Shown here one piece after another: positions 1 through 8,095 of a DNA stretch of 15,464 nt. This stretch comes from Magnetococcales bacterium (GTDB lineage: Bacteria; Pseudomonadota; Magnetococcia; Magnetococcales; Magnetaquicoccaceae), in contig JADGCE010000008.1 in the NCBI GenBank assembly GCA_015229095.1, forward strand, positions 27,124 through 42,587, read 5' to 3'. The notes beneath the pieces were generated by a model. The model saw only the letters and a list, made by a program, of their open reading frames with translations. It was not told where the DNA came from and made no database searches. Made by a program: the position numbers and the translations under genes. Numbering within the stretch: position 1 is the stretch's first letter; the number at the start of each line of letters is the position of its first letter.

Positions 1-1
1 C

Positions 2-1711
2 CCCCTGATCCATCATGTCGAACGCCAGAAGGAGGCCTGGGCGGCCGATCCCGGTCTGACCACCCGATGGGTCGGCGATCAGCGCCCCCCCTGGTTGCCG
101 CCCCGTTCGGTCATCCGGGGCTTGATCGCCGCACCCTACATTGCCCTGCTGGATGGGCAACGACGGGTGCGGGAGATCTTTTTTCGGGAGGAGGCACTGG
201 CTCCCCTGCCCGGAGCCTGTCTGACGCAGGCACTGCCCGAACTGTTGATGGAAAAAGAGCACAACCATGTCGTGACCGATGCCAGCGGCACCGTCTATCT
301 GGTTTCCATAGCCGCCCTGCAGGAGGAGCGTTCTGACGCCTCTCCCGGTGCTTATCTGGCCCTGATCGCCCCTCTGGATAATGCATTTCTCTCCATTTTT
401 CACATCAGGACAGAGACCAACAGCATCGTGGCCCTGCTCCATGGTGAAACCGATCGGGTGTTTGCCAGCAATCAACCGGAGGAAGTTTCCATAGGCATGT
501 CGATGGAACAGTTGGCTGGCCGGCATATGATCTTTGGCAAACGATTTCTGGATTACAATTTTGTGGTGGATGTGCCTATTCATTTTGCCACCCTGGTCCC
601 GCTGTCGGAAATTTCCCGGATCAGCGACGCCATTGTCTCTGCCGAACGTCAGCAACGGGCCATGGGATATGCGGTTTTGGCGAGTGTCTCCCTGCTGTTG
701 GTTTTTCTGATTGCGCGGAGTGTGCAACACTTTGCGGAAACGATGGTTGAAACGGCGACCGATGTGCTGGGCCTGCAAAAACAACGTTTTGCCAAAGGGG
801 ATCAACTGCTCATCGTGCGGGAGCAGTTTCAATGGATGACCCAGGAGATCGTGCGGGTCCGGCAGCAGGAGGAGGGTCGCCAGCGGGAGTTGCAATCGGC
901 CAACGACGCCTTGCGCCACTCCCTGGTGATGATCAAACGGACCCAATCCCAATTGGTGGAGGCGGAAAAGATGGCCTCCCTGGGCAGCTTGGTGGCAGGG
1001 GTGGCCCACGAAATCAATACGCCGGTGGGCACGGCCATGACGGCGGCCTCTTTCCTGGCGCAAAAATGCCAGGAATCTGCCAACCAGTTTGCGGTAGGGA
1101 CGCTGCGCAAATCCACCTTGGAAGAGTTTTATCGGGATGCCAATGAGGCCACGCAGATGATATTCAGCAATCTGCAGCGGGCTGCCGAACTGATCCGCAG
1201 TTTCAAGCAGGTGGCGGTGGACCGCACCACAGAGGAGCGGCGTCTCTTCCCGGTCCGGGAGTATATCCATCATGTGTTGCTCAGCCTTCGTCCGCATTTG
1301 AAACAGACCCGGCATACGGTCACCGTGCTGTGTGAACCCACCCTGGAAATCCGCAGCTATCCCGGTGTCTTGTCACAAATCATCAGCAATTTGCTGCTGA
1401 ATTCCCTGACGCACGCTTTCCGGGAGCACGAGGAGGGAAAAATAATTTTCCAGGTGATGGAAAGAGAGGGTGACATACTGTTGCGATACTCCGATAATGG
1501 TTGCGGGATGGAGGAGGTGGATCGGGCGCGGGTTTTTGAACCCTTCTTTACCACCGCCCGTCGGCGCGGAGGCAGCGGCTTGGGGATGTATATCGTTTTC
1601 AACCTTGTTGCACAGAGTCTGCAAGGTCGCATCCGCTGTGAGAGCGCCCCCGGTCAGGGCACCACCTTTGAGATCGAAATTCCCACACGACCCCAGCCAA
1701 CGGAGAGTTAG
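2..1711 (+). CDS. Membrane sensor histidine kinase (5' end outside window)
   Basis: The reading frame is open from the left edge, so the true start lies upstream; a TTG at 95 is only an internal candidate. The visible part begins with a probable periplasmic sensor region of about 200 residues that I cannot assign to a family. One membrane segment follows (codons about 662-720, MGYAVLASVSLLLVFLIARS), then a Gln/Glu-rich helical linker. The HisKA dimerisation domain carries the phospho-accepting His in AHEINTP (codon 1007-1009). The HATPase domain shows an N box (SNLLLNSLTHAF, about 1384-1419), a DNGCGM box (about 1492-1509), FEPFFTT, and the glycine-rich GGSGLGMYIV (about 1564-1596). All catalytic boxes are intact, so it should be an active kinase. 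It lies 6 bp upstream of a response regulator, its likely partner. The input signal is unknown. Confidence 0.93.
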   Translation, partial: PLIHHVERQKEAWAADPGLTTRWVGDQRPPWLPPRSVIRGLIAAPYIALLDGQRRVREIFFREEALAPLPGACLTQALPELLMEKEHNHVVTDASGTVYLVSIAALQEERSDASPGAYLALIAPLDNAFLSIFHIRTETNSIVALLHGETDRVFASNQPEEVSIGMSMEQLAGRHMIFGKRFLDYNFVVDVPIHFATLVPLSEISRISDAIVSAERQQRAMGYAVLASVSLLLVFLIARSVQHFAETMVETATDVLGLQKQRFAKGDQLLIVREQFQWMTQEIVRVRQQEEGRQRELQSANDALRHSLVMIKRTQSQLVEAEKMASLGSLVAGVAHEINTPVGTAMTAASFLAQKCQESANQFAVGTLRKSTLEEFYRDANEATQMIFSNLQRAAELIRSFKQVAVDRTTEERRLFPVREYIHHVLLSLRPHLKQTRHTVTVLCEPTLEIRSYPGVLSQIISNLLLNSLTHAFREHEEGKIIFQVMEREGDILLRYSDNGCGMEEVDRARVFEPFFTTARRRGGSGLGMYIVFNLVAQSLQGRIRCESAPGQGTTFEIEIPTRPQPTES

Positions 1712-1717
1712 TCCACC

Positions 1718-3289
1718 ATGCCGGAAAACGATGCCATCGCGTTTGCATCGGAAGGGGAAGCGGATGCCAACACCACCCCCTGCCAGAGTCCCCCTCCGCC
1801 GTGGAAAATCCTGGTTATCGACGACGATGCGGATGTCCATACCCTGACCCAAATGGTGCTGCGGGGATATCAGTTTCAGGGGCGCGGGTTGCAGTTTTTC
1901 TTTGGCTGCTCCGGGGCGGAGGCCAAAACGCTGATGGCGGCCCATCCCGATACCGCCGTCCTGTTGCTGGATGTGGTCATGGAACGGGATGGATCGGGGT
2001 TGGAAGCGGTGCAGTTTATCCGCAATACCTTGAAAAATCAGTTTGTGCGCATCATTCTCCGCACCGGTCAACCGGGACTGGCTCCGGAACAAAAGGTGAT
2101 CGTGGCCTATGACATCAACGACTACAAGGAAAAGACCGAACTCACGGCCCAAAAATTGATCACCGTCGTCACCGCCGCCCTGCGGGCCTACCGGGATCTG
2201 CGCATTATCGAGGAAAATCGGCGCGGCCTGGAAAAAATCATCCATGCCACCCAAACCCTCTTTGAACCCCAATCCCTCAAGCAGTTGGCAACCGGGGTTC
2301 TCATCCAGTTGGTCGCCCTGTTGGGTCTGGAGGGGGGCGCCCTGTATGTGCAGCCCTCCGGTTTTGCCGCCGCCGATACCCCGATCAGCCAGGAACCGCT
2401 GACCCTGTACGCAGGGACCGGCTCCTATGAGGGGTTGATCGGCCAGACCGTTCGGGAGGCTTCGGATCCCCATACCGTGCTTCTGGTGGAGAAAGCGTTG
2501 CGCGACGCGACCGGTTTTTGCGAAGGAAACTGTTATGTGGGCTATTTCCGCACCAGGGCCGGTTCCACCAACCTGCTGTTTCTGCAGGGCAGCAAGATGC
2601 TGACCGCCGTCGATCAAACACTGATCGACATTTTTTCCGTCAACATCGCCCAGGCCTTCGATCATGCCTATCGGAACCAGGAGCGACTGGATGCCCAGCA
2701 GGCCTTGGCCTACTCTCTGGGCAGTGTCGTTGATGCCCATTCGGACAACGCCGAAGGTCATCTGCGCCGGGTGGCCGACAGTGCCCGTCTGCTGGCCCAA
2801 AAGGCGGGCCTGCCGGAGGAGGAGGTGGAGTTGCTATGGTTGGCTGCTCCCTTGCACGATTTGGGCAAGATCGCCATTCCCAACCTGATTCTCACCAAGA
2901 AGGACAAACTGACCCCGGAAGAGTGGGCCATCATGCAGGCCCATACTGCCGTGGGTGCCCGCTTGCTGAAAAATGGCAATCATCGCATTTTGCAGGTGGG
3001 TGCCAGCATCGCCGAATTGCATCACGAACGGTGGGATGGCCAGGGGTATCCCCATGGCCTGGCGGGTACGGATATTCCGATTTTTGCACGTATCACCGCG
3101 CTGGTCGATGTGTTTGACGTGCTGTGTCATGATCGTTGCTATGGCCAGGCATGGGAAATTGCAAGAGTTGTTGATTTTATTGGCAAAGAGAGCGGCAAAC
3201 ATTTTGATCCCCAACTGGTGGAGCTGCTGTTGGCCCATCTGGCGGAATTTCAGGCCATCCAGTTGGCCTTGCCCAATCCCGTCGTTTGA
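1718..3289 (+). CDS. Response regulator with REC, DUF3369 and HD-GYP domains (c-di-GMP phosphodiesterase)
   Basis: A 523-residue cytoplasmic output protein. After a Pro-rich lead of about 28 residues comes a REC domain with acidic residues D35-D37, phospho-acceptor D85 (LLLDVV), T116 and K137. A middle region (about 165-325) matches the DUF3369 type usually found between REC and HD-GYP. The C-terminal HD-GYP domain has HDLGK (H380, D381) and HHERWDGQGYP (H435-P445), both hallmark motifs complete. HD-GYP proteins of this class hydrolyse cyclic di-GMP, so phosphorylation by the upstream kinase probably controls c-di-GMP level and hence motility or biofilm. The usual DRPY motif reads DRCY here. 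The start is supported by GGAGAG at 1702-1707 and by the 6-bp gap after the kinase stop, which implies one operon. Activity and partner choice are inferred. Confidence 0.95.
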   Translation: MPENDAIAFASEGEADANTTPCQSPPPPWKILVIDDDADVHTLTQMVLRGYQFQGRGLQFFFGCSGAEAKTLMAAHPDTAVLLLDVVMERDGSGLEAVQFIRNTLKNQFVRIILRTGQPGLAPEQKVIVAYDINDYKEKTELTAQKLITVVTAALRAYRDLRIIEENRRGLEKIIHATQTLFEPQSLKQLATGVLIQLVALLGLEGGALYVQPSGFAAADTPISQEPLTLYAGTGSYEGLIGQTVREASDPHTVLLVEKALRDATGFCEGNCYVGYFRTRAGSTNLLFLQGSKMLTAVDQTLIDIFSVNIAQAFDHAYRNQERLDAQQALAYSLGSVVDAHSDNAEGHLRRVADSARLLAQKAGLPEEEVELLWLAAPLHDLGKIAIPNLILTKKDKLTPEEWAIMQAHTAVGARLLKNGNHRILQVGASIAELHHERWDGQGYPHGLAGTDIPIFARITALVDVFDVLCHDRCYGQAWEIARVVDFIGKESGKHFDPQLVELLLAHLAEFQAIQLALPNPVV

Positions 3290-3329
3290 ATGGTTTTCCT
3301 TTCCTGACAAGAGGTATTGATCTTGATCC

Positions 3330-4187
3330 ATGAACACGCTCTCCCATGATTCTGGTGCCCCTTTTTTCCCTGGGCTGTTTGTGGATATGCCATGGCTGGA
3401 GGCCCACCTCTCCGAGCCCGATCTGCGCATCGTGCAGATCGGTGGCGAGGAATATTTCCCCCAGTTTCACATTCCCGGGGCCTCCCTGCTCTCCTACCGG
3501 GATCTGGTAACGATCCGCCAGGGTGTGCCGGGTATGCGGGCCGATCCCGCAGCACTGGCCCCGTTGTTTGGCCAACAGGGCATCTCCCTCGATACTCCCG
3601 TGCTGGTTTATGACCTGGGGGGCGGCATGGATGCTGCCCGCGCTGCCTGGACCCTGATCTCCCTGGGACACCCTGCGGTGGCCCTTCTGGAGGGGGGGTT
3701 CGGCATCTGGTTTCGGGAAAAAAGGCCCATGCAGGCCACCTTCTCCCCCAGAGCTGCCCTCTCTTTGCATCTGCAGCCCAACCCGGCCTGGGAGGCGACA
3801 GCGGCGGAGGTATGGGCCGTTGCCCAGGGGCAGCAGGAGGCCCTCCTTCTGGATACCCGCACCCCGCAGGAATATCTGGGGCAAAACAGCCGGGAGCCCC
3901 GGGGCCATATCGCCGGGGCCCGGCATTTTAATTGGCTGGATGCCCTGTGTGGTCTCCAGGATCCCCGGTTGTTGCCGGAAGAGTCGTTGCGCGCCCACTT
4001 TGCCCGTCTGGGGCTGGTGGATGCGCAGCAGGAGGTGATGCTTTACTGCGAAACGGCCCATCGGGCCTCCCATACCTGGGTGCTGTTGCGCCATCTGGGT
4101 TTCAACCGGGTGCGTTTGTATGATGGTTCCATGGCAGAGTGGCGGCTTTTGGGATATCCGGTGGTGGCGGGCCAGCTGCCCCGTTAG
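3330..4187 (+). CDS. Two-domain rhodanese-type sulfurtransferase
   Basis: A 285-residue protein with two rhodanese domains, the layout of thiosulfate or 3-mercaptopyruvate sulfurtransferases. The N-terminal domain (about 15-130) has the fold signature EEYFPQFHIPGA, but Asp (D95, VYDLGGGMDAARAAW) in place of the catalytic Cys, as is normal for the inactive first domain. The C-terminal domain (about 155-280) has LLDTRTPQEY, GHIAGARHF and the active loop YCETAHRAS with Cys C240, followed by the typical W at the end of the fold. The loop CETAHR differs from both CRTGVR-like and CGSGVTA-like loops, so the sulfur donor cannot be named. No signal peptide is visible; a cytoplasmic site is likely. AAGAGG at 3309-3314 is far from the ATG (about 15 nt), so a start at GTG 3381 or ATG 3387 cannot be excluded. 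Confidence 0.88.
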   Translation: MNTLSHDSGAPFFPGLFVDMPWLEAHLSEPDLRIVQIGGEEYFPQFHIPGASLLSYRDLVTIRQGVPGMRADPAALAPLFGQQGISLDTPVLVYDLGGGMDAARAAWTLISLGHPAVALLEGGFGIWFREKRPMQATFSPRAALSLHLQPNPAWEATAAEVWAVAQGQQEALLLDTRTPQEYLGQNSREPRGHIAGARHFNWLDALCGLQDPRLLPEESLRAHFARLGLVDAQQEVMLYCETAHRASHTWVLLRHLGFNRVRLYDGSMAEWRLLGYPVVAGQLPR

Positions 4188-4198
4188 GGGGCGGTTTT
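4178..4198 (+). terminator. Possible weak terminator after the sulfurtransferase gene
   Basis: GCCCC (4178-4182) can pair with GGGGC (4188-4192) across a 5-nt loop, followed after two G's by four T's. The stem overlaps the TAG stop codon of the sulfurtransferase gene. A 5-bp stem and short T run make this a weak candidate, which may let transcription continue into ffh. Confidence 0.25.
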
Positions 4199-4247
4199 CC
4201 ACGGAATGCCGCCTGTATGAACGCTGTACCCTTTCAGGACACAAAAC

Positions 4248-5603
4248 ATGTTTGACACCCTCTCTGATCGTTTTGATGCCGTTTTCAAAAAACTGCGGGG
4301 GCGTGGCGCCCTCAGTGAACAAAACATTCAGGAGGCCATGCGGGAGGTGCGCATGGCACTGCTGGAGGCTGATGTGCATCTCAGTGTCGTCAAATCCTTT
4401 ATCGCCACGGTGAATGAAAAGGCCGTCGGTCGGGAGGTTTTGGACTCTCTCACACCGGGTCAGCAGGTGATCCAGGTGGTTTATGAGGAGTTGGTGCACT
4501 TGATGGGGGAGAGCAACAGCCGCCTGAACTTATCTTCCCAGCCGCCGGCTGTGGTGATGATGGTCGGCCTGCAAGGTTCCGGCAAAACCACCACCACGGC
4601 CAAACTGGCCGGCTGGCTGCGGGAAAGAGAGCATAAAAAATGTTTGTTGGCCTCTCTGGATGTCTATCGTCCGGCGGCCATGGAGCAGTTGGCCACGGTG
4701 GGACAACAGGTCAAGGTGGCCACCCTGCCGATTCAAAGCGGCCAGCAACCTCTGGAGATCGCCCTGCGTGCCCTGGAGGCCGCCCGCAATGGGGGATATG
4801 ATCTGCTGTTTCTGGACACCGCCGGACGGTTGCACATCAACGAGGCGTTGATGCAGGAGCTGAAAACGATCCGGGCGCGGATCAATCCGGTGGAAATTTT
4901 GCTGATTGCCGATGCCATGACCGGTCAGGATGCGGTGACCGTCGCCCGCAGCTTCAATGAACAGTTGGATGTGACCGGCGTCATTCTCACCAAAACCGAC
5001 GGGGATGCCCGTGGGGGTGCGGCACTCTCCATCCGCCACGTGACGGGCAAGCCGATCAAATTTTTGGGAACCGGCGAGGCACTGGACCGTCTGGAACCTT
5101 TTCATCCGGAGCGGTTGGCCTCCCGCATCCTGGGCATGGGGGATGTCCTCACCCTGGTGGAAACCGCCATGGCCAAGGTGGATATGGCTGAGACGGCCAA
5201 ACTGCACCAAAAACTGCAGACGGCCAGCTTTACCCTGGAAGATTTTTTGGCCCAGATGGCCCAGGTCAAAAAGATGGGCCCGCTCAGCGAACTGGTCAAC
5301 ATGATTCCCGGCTTCAAGCAGGCGACCAAAGGTCATGACATCACGGCCCATGGGGAAAAACAGCTCAAAAAAACAGAGGCCATCATCCTCTCCATGACGT
5401 TGCAGGAACGGCGCAAGCACACCCTGCTGAATGCCTCGCGCAAGCGCCGCATCGCCAAGGGGTCTGGAACAACCGTGCAGGATATCAATCAACTGTTGAA
5501 ACAGTTTGCCGAGGCGCAAACCCTGATGAAACGCCTGGGTCGCCTGGGGCAGAAGGGGATGATGCGGGGCGGATTGCCCAGGCTGCCGGGGCGGCCTTTT
5601 TAG
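4248..5603 (+). CDS. ffh: Signal recognition particle GTPase Ffh (SRP54)
   Basis: A 451-residue protein of normal Ffh length. It binds signal sequences of inner-membrane proteins together with SRP RNA and docks on FtsY. The N domain (1-100) begins MFDTLSDRFDAVFKKLRGRG with the ALLEADV helix. The G domain has the P-loop GLQGSGKTTTTAKLAG (G107 onward), DVYRPAAMEQL, DTAGRLH (D190), TKTDGDARGG (T248) and the closing GTGEALDRLEPF. The M domain (about 300-451) shows MGPLSELVNMIPGF, the RRKHTLLNASRKRRIAKGSG RNA-binding region and a Met/Gly-rich tail. The start has AGGA about 10 nt upstream. The common neighbours rpsP, rimM and trmD are not next to it here; a sulfurtransferase and malate dehydrogenase flank it instead. 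The SRP RNA gene is not in the window. Confidence 0.98.
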   Translation: MFDTLSDRFDAVFKKLRGRGALSEQNIQEAMREVRMALLEADVHLSVVKSFIATVNEKAVGREVLDSLTPGQQVIQVVYEELVHLMGESNSRLNLSSQPPAVVMMVGLQGSGKTTTTAKLAGWLREREHKKCLLASLDVYRPAAMEQLATVGQQVKVATLPIQSGQQPLEIALRALEAARNGGYDLLFLDTAGRLHINEALMQELKTIRARINPVEILLIADAMTGQDAVTVARSFNEQLDVTGVILTKTDGDARGGAALSIRHVTGKPIKFLGTGEALDRLEPFHPERLASRILGMGDVLTLVETAMAKVDMAETAKLHQKLQTASFTLEDFLAQMAQVKKMGPLSELVNMIPGFKQATKGHDITAHGEKQLKKTEAIILSMTLQERRKHTLLNASRKRRIAKGSGTTVQDINQLLKQFAEAQTLMKRLGRLGQKGMMRGGLPRLPGRPF

Positions 5604-5764
5604 GCCGGGGCCGGGTGGTTCGCGTAGAGCAAAACTTGCACATCCGTTCCAGGTAGGTCATCCTGTCGGCGAGGAGCGTCGTTCAGAACGTTTTCCGGCA
5701 GGGGCTTGGCTTTTTGTGGAACGGGGGCCCATGCGGTCTATCACCCATAGCAAGGGAGGGAAAA

Positions 5765-6751
5765 ATGTCCAATCCGATTCGCGTTGCTGTCTCAGGTGCT
5801 GCTGGTCAAATCGCGTACAGTCTGCTGTTTCGCATCGCCTCCGGGCAGTTGTTTGGCAAAGATCGTCCCGTCCATCTCAATCTGCTGGAAATTCCACCGG
5901 CCATGAACGCCCTGGCGGGGGTGGTCATGGAGTTGGAAGATTGTGCCTTTCCCACCCTGGCGGGGGTTACCCTCACCGATCAGGCGACGGTTGCCTTCGA
6001 TGGGGTGCATTGGGCCCTGCTGATCGGTTCCCGCCCCCGGGGGCCCGGCATGGAGCGGGCCGACCTGATCCGCATCAATGGCCCGATCTTTGTCGGCCAG
6101 GGCCAGGCTCTGAATCGCAGTGCCGATGATGTGCGGGTGCTGGTGGTGGGCAATCCGTGCAATACCAACTGCCTGATCGCCATGAACAACAGCGATGTGC
6201 CCAACGAGCGTTTTGCCGCCATGATGCGCCTGGACCAAAACCGGGCCAGGACATTGCTGGCCCAAAAGGCCGGCACGCCTGTGACCGCCGTCTCCCGTCT
6301 GGTTGTTTGGGGCAACCATTCCAACCGCCAGTATCCCGATTTTGAAAATGCCCGGATCAACGGGCGCGCCGTCACGGAGGTGATTGGGGATCGGGCATGG
6401 TTGCAGGAGACTTTTGTCAGCACCGTGCAGGAGCGGGGTGCCGCTGTCATCAAGGCCCGTGGTCTTTCCAGTGCCGCATCGGCGGCCAATGCGGCGTTGG
6501 ATCATGTAACCGCCATGATCCAGCCCACGGCGGATCAGGAGTGCTTTTCCGCCGCCGTTCGCTCCGCAGGGGCCTATGGGGTGGATCCGGGGTTGATCTT
6601 TGGCCTGCCCCTGCGCACCCTTGCCGATGGCAGCCAGGAGGTAGTTGAAGGGTTGACCCTCTCCCCCTGGGCGCAACAACGTTTTGATGCCGTGCTGAAC
6701 GAGTTGCGTACCGAGCGTGACGTTGTCAAGGATCTGTTGGCACAGTCGTAG
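5765..6751 (+). CDS. mdh: NAD-dependent malate dehydrogenase, type 2 (cytosolic-like)
   Basis: A 328-residue enzyme that interconverts malate and oxaloacetate in the TCA cycle. The N-terminal Rossmann motif is SGAAGQIAYSL (G11-G14). The substrate loop contains GSRPRGPGMERADL. NPCNTNCLIAM follows, then LDQNRAR with the catalytic-pair Asp (D157), and WGNHSNRQYPDF with the proton-relay His (H185). These signatures are those of the type-2 family of about 327 residues and not of the E. coli Mdh or the LDH-like clade. LDHNRA is the usual form of the Asp motif; here it is LDQNRA. ATG 5765 is preferred over an in-frame ATG at 5714 because of the strong AAGGGAGGG site at 5751-5760 and because the family N-terminus begins here. 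The 161-bp gap after ffh contains no recognisable gene; no clear promoter was found there. Confidence 0.96.
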   Translation: MSNPIRVAVSGAAGQIAYSLLFRIASGQLFGKDRPVHLNLLEIPPAMNALAGVVMELEDCAFPTLAGVTLTDQATVAFDGVHWALLIGSRPRGPGMERADLIRINGPIFVGQGQALNRSADDVRVLVVGNPCNTNCLIAMNNSDVPNERFAAMMRLDQNRARTLLAQKAGTPVTAVSRLVVWGNHSNRQYPDFENARINGRAVTEVIGDRAWLQETFVSTVQERGAAVIKARGLSSAASAANAALDHVTAMIQPTADQECFSAAVRSAGAYGVDPGLIFGLPLRTLADGSQEVVEGLTLSPWAQQRFDAVLNELRTERDVVKDLLAQS

Positions 6752-6772
6752 TCGGGTCGGGCGGTTTCCTCT

Positions 6773-6789
6773 GGCATGGCAACCATGCC
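6773..6789 (+). other. Perfect 7-bp hairpin in the mdh-apgM intergenic region
   Basis: GGCATGG (6773-6779) and CCATGCC (6783-6789) are exact inverted repeats around the loop CAA. No T run follows, so it is not a standard terminator. It ends 31 nt before the apgM start codon and could act as an mRNA stabiliser, a processing site or an operator in the leader of apgM. The function is unknown. Confidence 0.45.
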
Positions 6790-6820
6790 CCCAATCAACT
6801 CAGATTGCTGGGAGAGTCAC

Positions 6821-8074
6821 ATGAAGTTCGTCATATTTCTGGGGGATGGGATGAGTGACCGGCCTATGCAGGCGTTGCAGGGGGGCACACCTCTGATGGC
6901 GGCCCACACCCCCAACCTGGATCGCATGGTGCGGGATGGGGTGGGTGGATGGTCACGCAACACCCCGGAGGGTTTTTATCCCGGCAGCGATATCGCCAAT
7001 CTGGGCGTGCTGGGGTATGATGTTTCCCAGAGCTATACCGGACGCAGCCCCCTGGAAGCGGCCGCCATGGGGGTGGTGCTGGGGGAGAGCGATGTGGCGT
7101 TCCGCTGCAACATGGTGACTTTGTCGGCAGATTATGCGGTGATGGAGGATTTTTCCGCCGGTCATATCAGCACGGCGGAGGCGGCCGAGCTGGTGGAGCA
7201 TTTAAACAACCATCTGGGTTCCGAACAGTTTGTCTTTTATCCGGGGGTTGGTTACCGGCACCTGTTGGTGTGGAAACAGGGTCGGAATCAGGTGCAGTGT
7301 GTGGCCCCTCATGATATTGCTGATCAGGATATTGCCGGGCATCTGCCCCAGGGTCCGGATGGGGCGCCCATTGCGGGGTTGATGCAAGCCTCCTGGCCGC
7401 TGCTGGCGGAGCACCCGGTCAACCAGGAGCGGGCCCGGCGGGGTGAGAGGGTTGCCAACAGCATCTGGCTGTGGGGTCATGGCAAAAAACCGGAGCTGCA
7501 GCTGTTCCGGGATCGCTTTTCCCTGTCGGGGGGCATGATTTCGGCGGTGGATTTAATGCGTGGCATCGCCAAGCATATCGGCTTTGAGGTGATCCATGTG
7601 CCTGGGGCAACCGGCTGGATCGATACCAACTATGAGGGAAAGGCCCAGGCCTGTATGGAGGGACTGCGTCGTCACGACCTGATGTTTGTCCATGTCGAAT
7701 CCCCGGACGAGGCGGGCCACGCAGGTCGACTGGATTATAAAATCCAGGCCATCGAGGATTTTGACCGGCGTCTGGTGGGGCCTGTGCTGACGGCTTTGGA
7801 ATCCCAGGGGGGGTTCCGCGCCGTCGCCCTGCCGGATCATCCCACCCCGGTGGCCAGCAAAACCCACAACTCGGACCCGGTTCCCTTCGCCCTGTATGGC
7901 ACCGGCATTCCGGCGGATCACAACACGGCCTATGACGAGAGGCTGTTGCAGACCGGCTCTTTGAGCTTTGACCCCGGCACGCGGATGATCCGCACGCTGC
8001 TGGGGCTGGATCGCTCGCCGGGCTGGCCCCCCCTGCACCCTCCGGAGGGAGGGGAGGGGCACATGGCACCCTAG
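6821..8074 (+). CDS. apgM: Cofactor-independent phosphoglycerate mutase, archaeal (ApgM) type
   Basis: A 417-residue member of the alkaline-phosphatase superfamily, COG3635/ApgM class, which interconverts 3- and 2-phosphoglycerate with metal ions and no 2,3-bisphosphoglycerate. Metal ligand D9 lies in FLGDGMSDRP. The phospho-serine motif is PGSDIANLGVLGYD (S56). The C-terminal metal sites are HVESPDEAGH, LPDHPTP and SKTHNSDPVPF. Some bacterial members of this family have been proposed to act as homoserine kinase, and nothing here (no thr genes nearby) decides between the two roles. ATG 6821 is chosen over an upstream in-frame ATG (6776) that sits inside a hairpin. GGAGAG at 6811-6816 supports 6821, and the family N-terminus MKFVIFLGDGM starts there. 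The gene converges on rpmB with 20 bp between stops. Confidence 0.93.
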   Translation: MKFVIFLGDGMSDRPMQALQGGTPLMAAHTPNLDRMVRDGVGGWSRNTPEGFYPGSDIANLGVLGYDVSQSYTGRSPLEAAAMGVVLGESDVAFRCNMVTLSADYAVMEDFSAGHISTAEAAELVEHLNNHLGSEQFVFYPGVGYRHLLVWKQGRNQVQCVAPHDIADQDIAGHLPQGPDGAPIAGLMQASWPLLAEHPVNQERARRGERVANSIWLWGHGKKPELQLFRDRFSLSGGMISAVDLMRGIAKHIGFEVIHVPGATGWIDTNYEGKAQACMEGLRRHDLMFVHVESPDEAGHAGRLDYKIQAIEDFDRRLVGPVLTALESQGGFRAVALPDHPTPVASKTHNSDPVPFALYGTGIPADHNTAYDERLLQTGSLSFDPGTRMIRTLLGLDRSPGWPPLHPPEGGEGHMAP

Positions 8075-8095
8075 GCAGTGCCCTGGGGTGTTGTT
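8067..8095 (+). terminator. Hairpin terminator between apgM and rpmB
   Basis: CACCCTAGGC (8067-8076) pairs with the segment ending CCCTGGGGTG (about 8080-8090), with one G-T wobble and one bulge, and is followed by TTGTT. It overlaps the apgM stop codon. The T-rich tail suits transcripts coming from apgM; the opposite strand has no T run after the stem, so it may not stop rpmB transcription. Confidence 0.45.

Noticed and set aside
1373..2800. Long open frame on the minus strand (475 codons) antisense to the kinase and response regulator
   Set aside because: The protein is Gly/Gln-rich low-grade sequence with no known motif, and the plus strand has two clear families with all catalytic motifs. 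High GC content makes antisense frames long.
3177..4499. Minus-strand open frame of 440 codons across the sulfurtransferase and the start of ffh
   Set aside because: It spans two unrelated genes and a gap, has no recognisable domain, and is the mirror of well-supported plus-strand genes.
5604..5764. Possible terminator, promoter or small RNA in the ffh-mdh gap
   Set aside because: CGGCC-TTTTTA-GGCCG forms only a 5-bp stem with no T run after it, and no convincing -35/-10 pair was found. Only the ribosome site of mdh is clear.
5714..5764. In-frame upstream ATG for malate dehydrogenase
   Set aside because: The extra 17 residues are unlike the family and the strong ribosome site sits just before ATG 5765.
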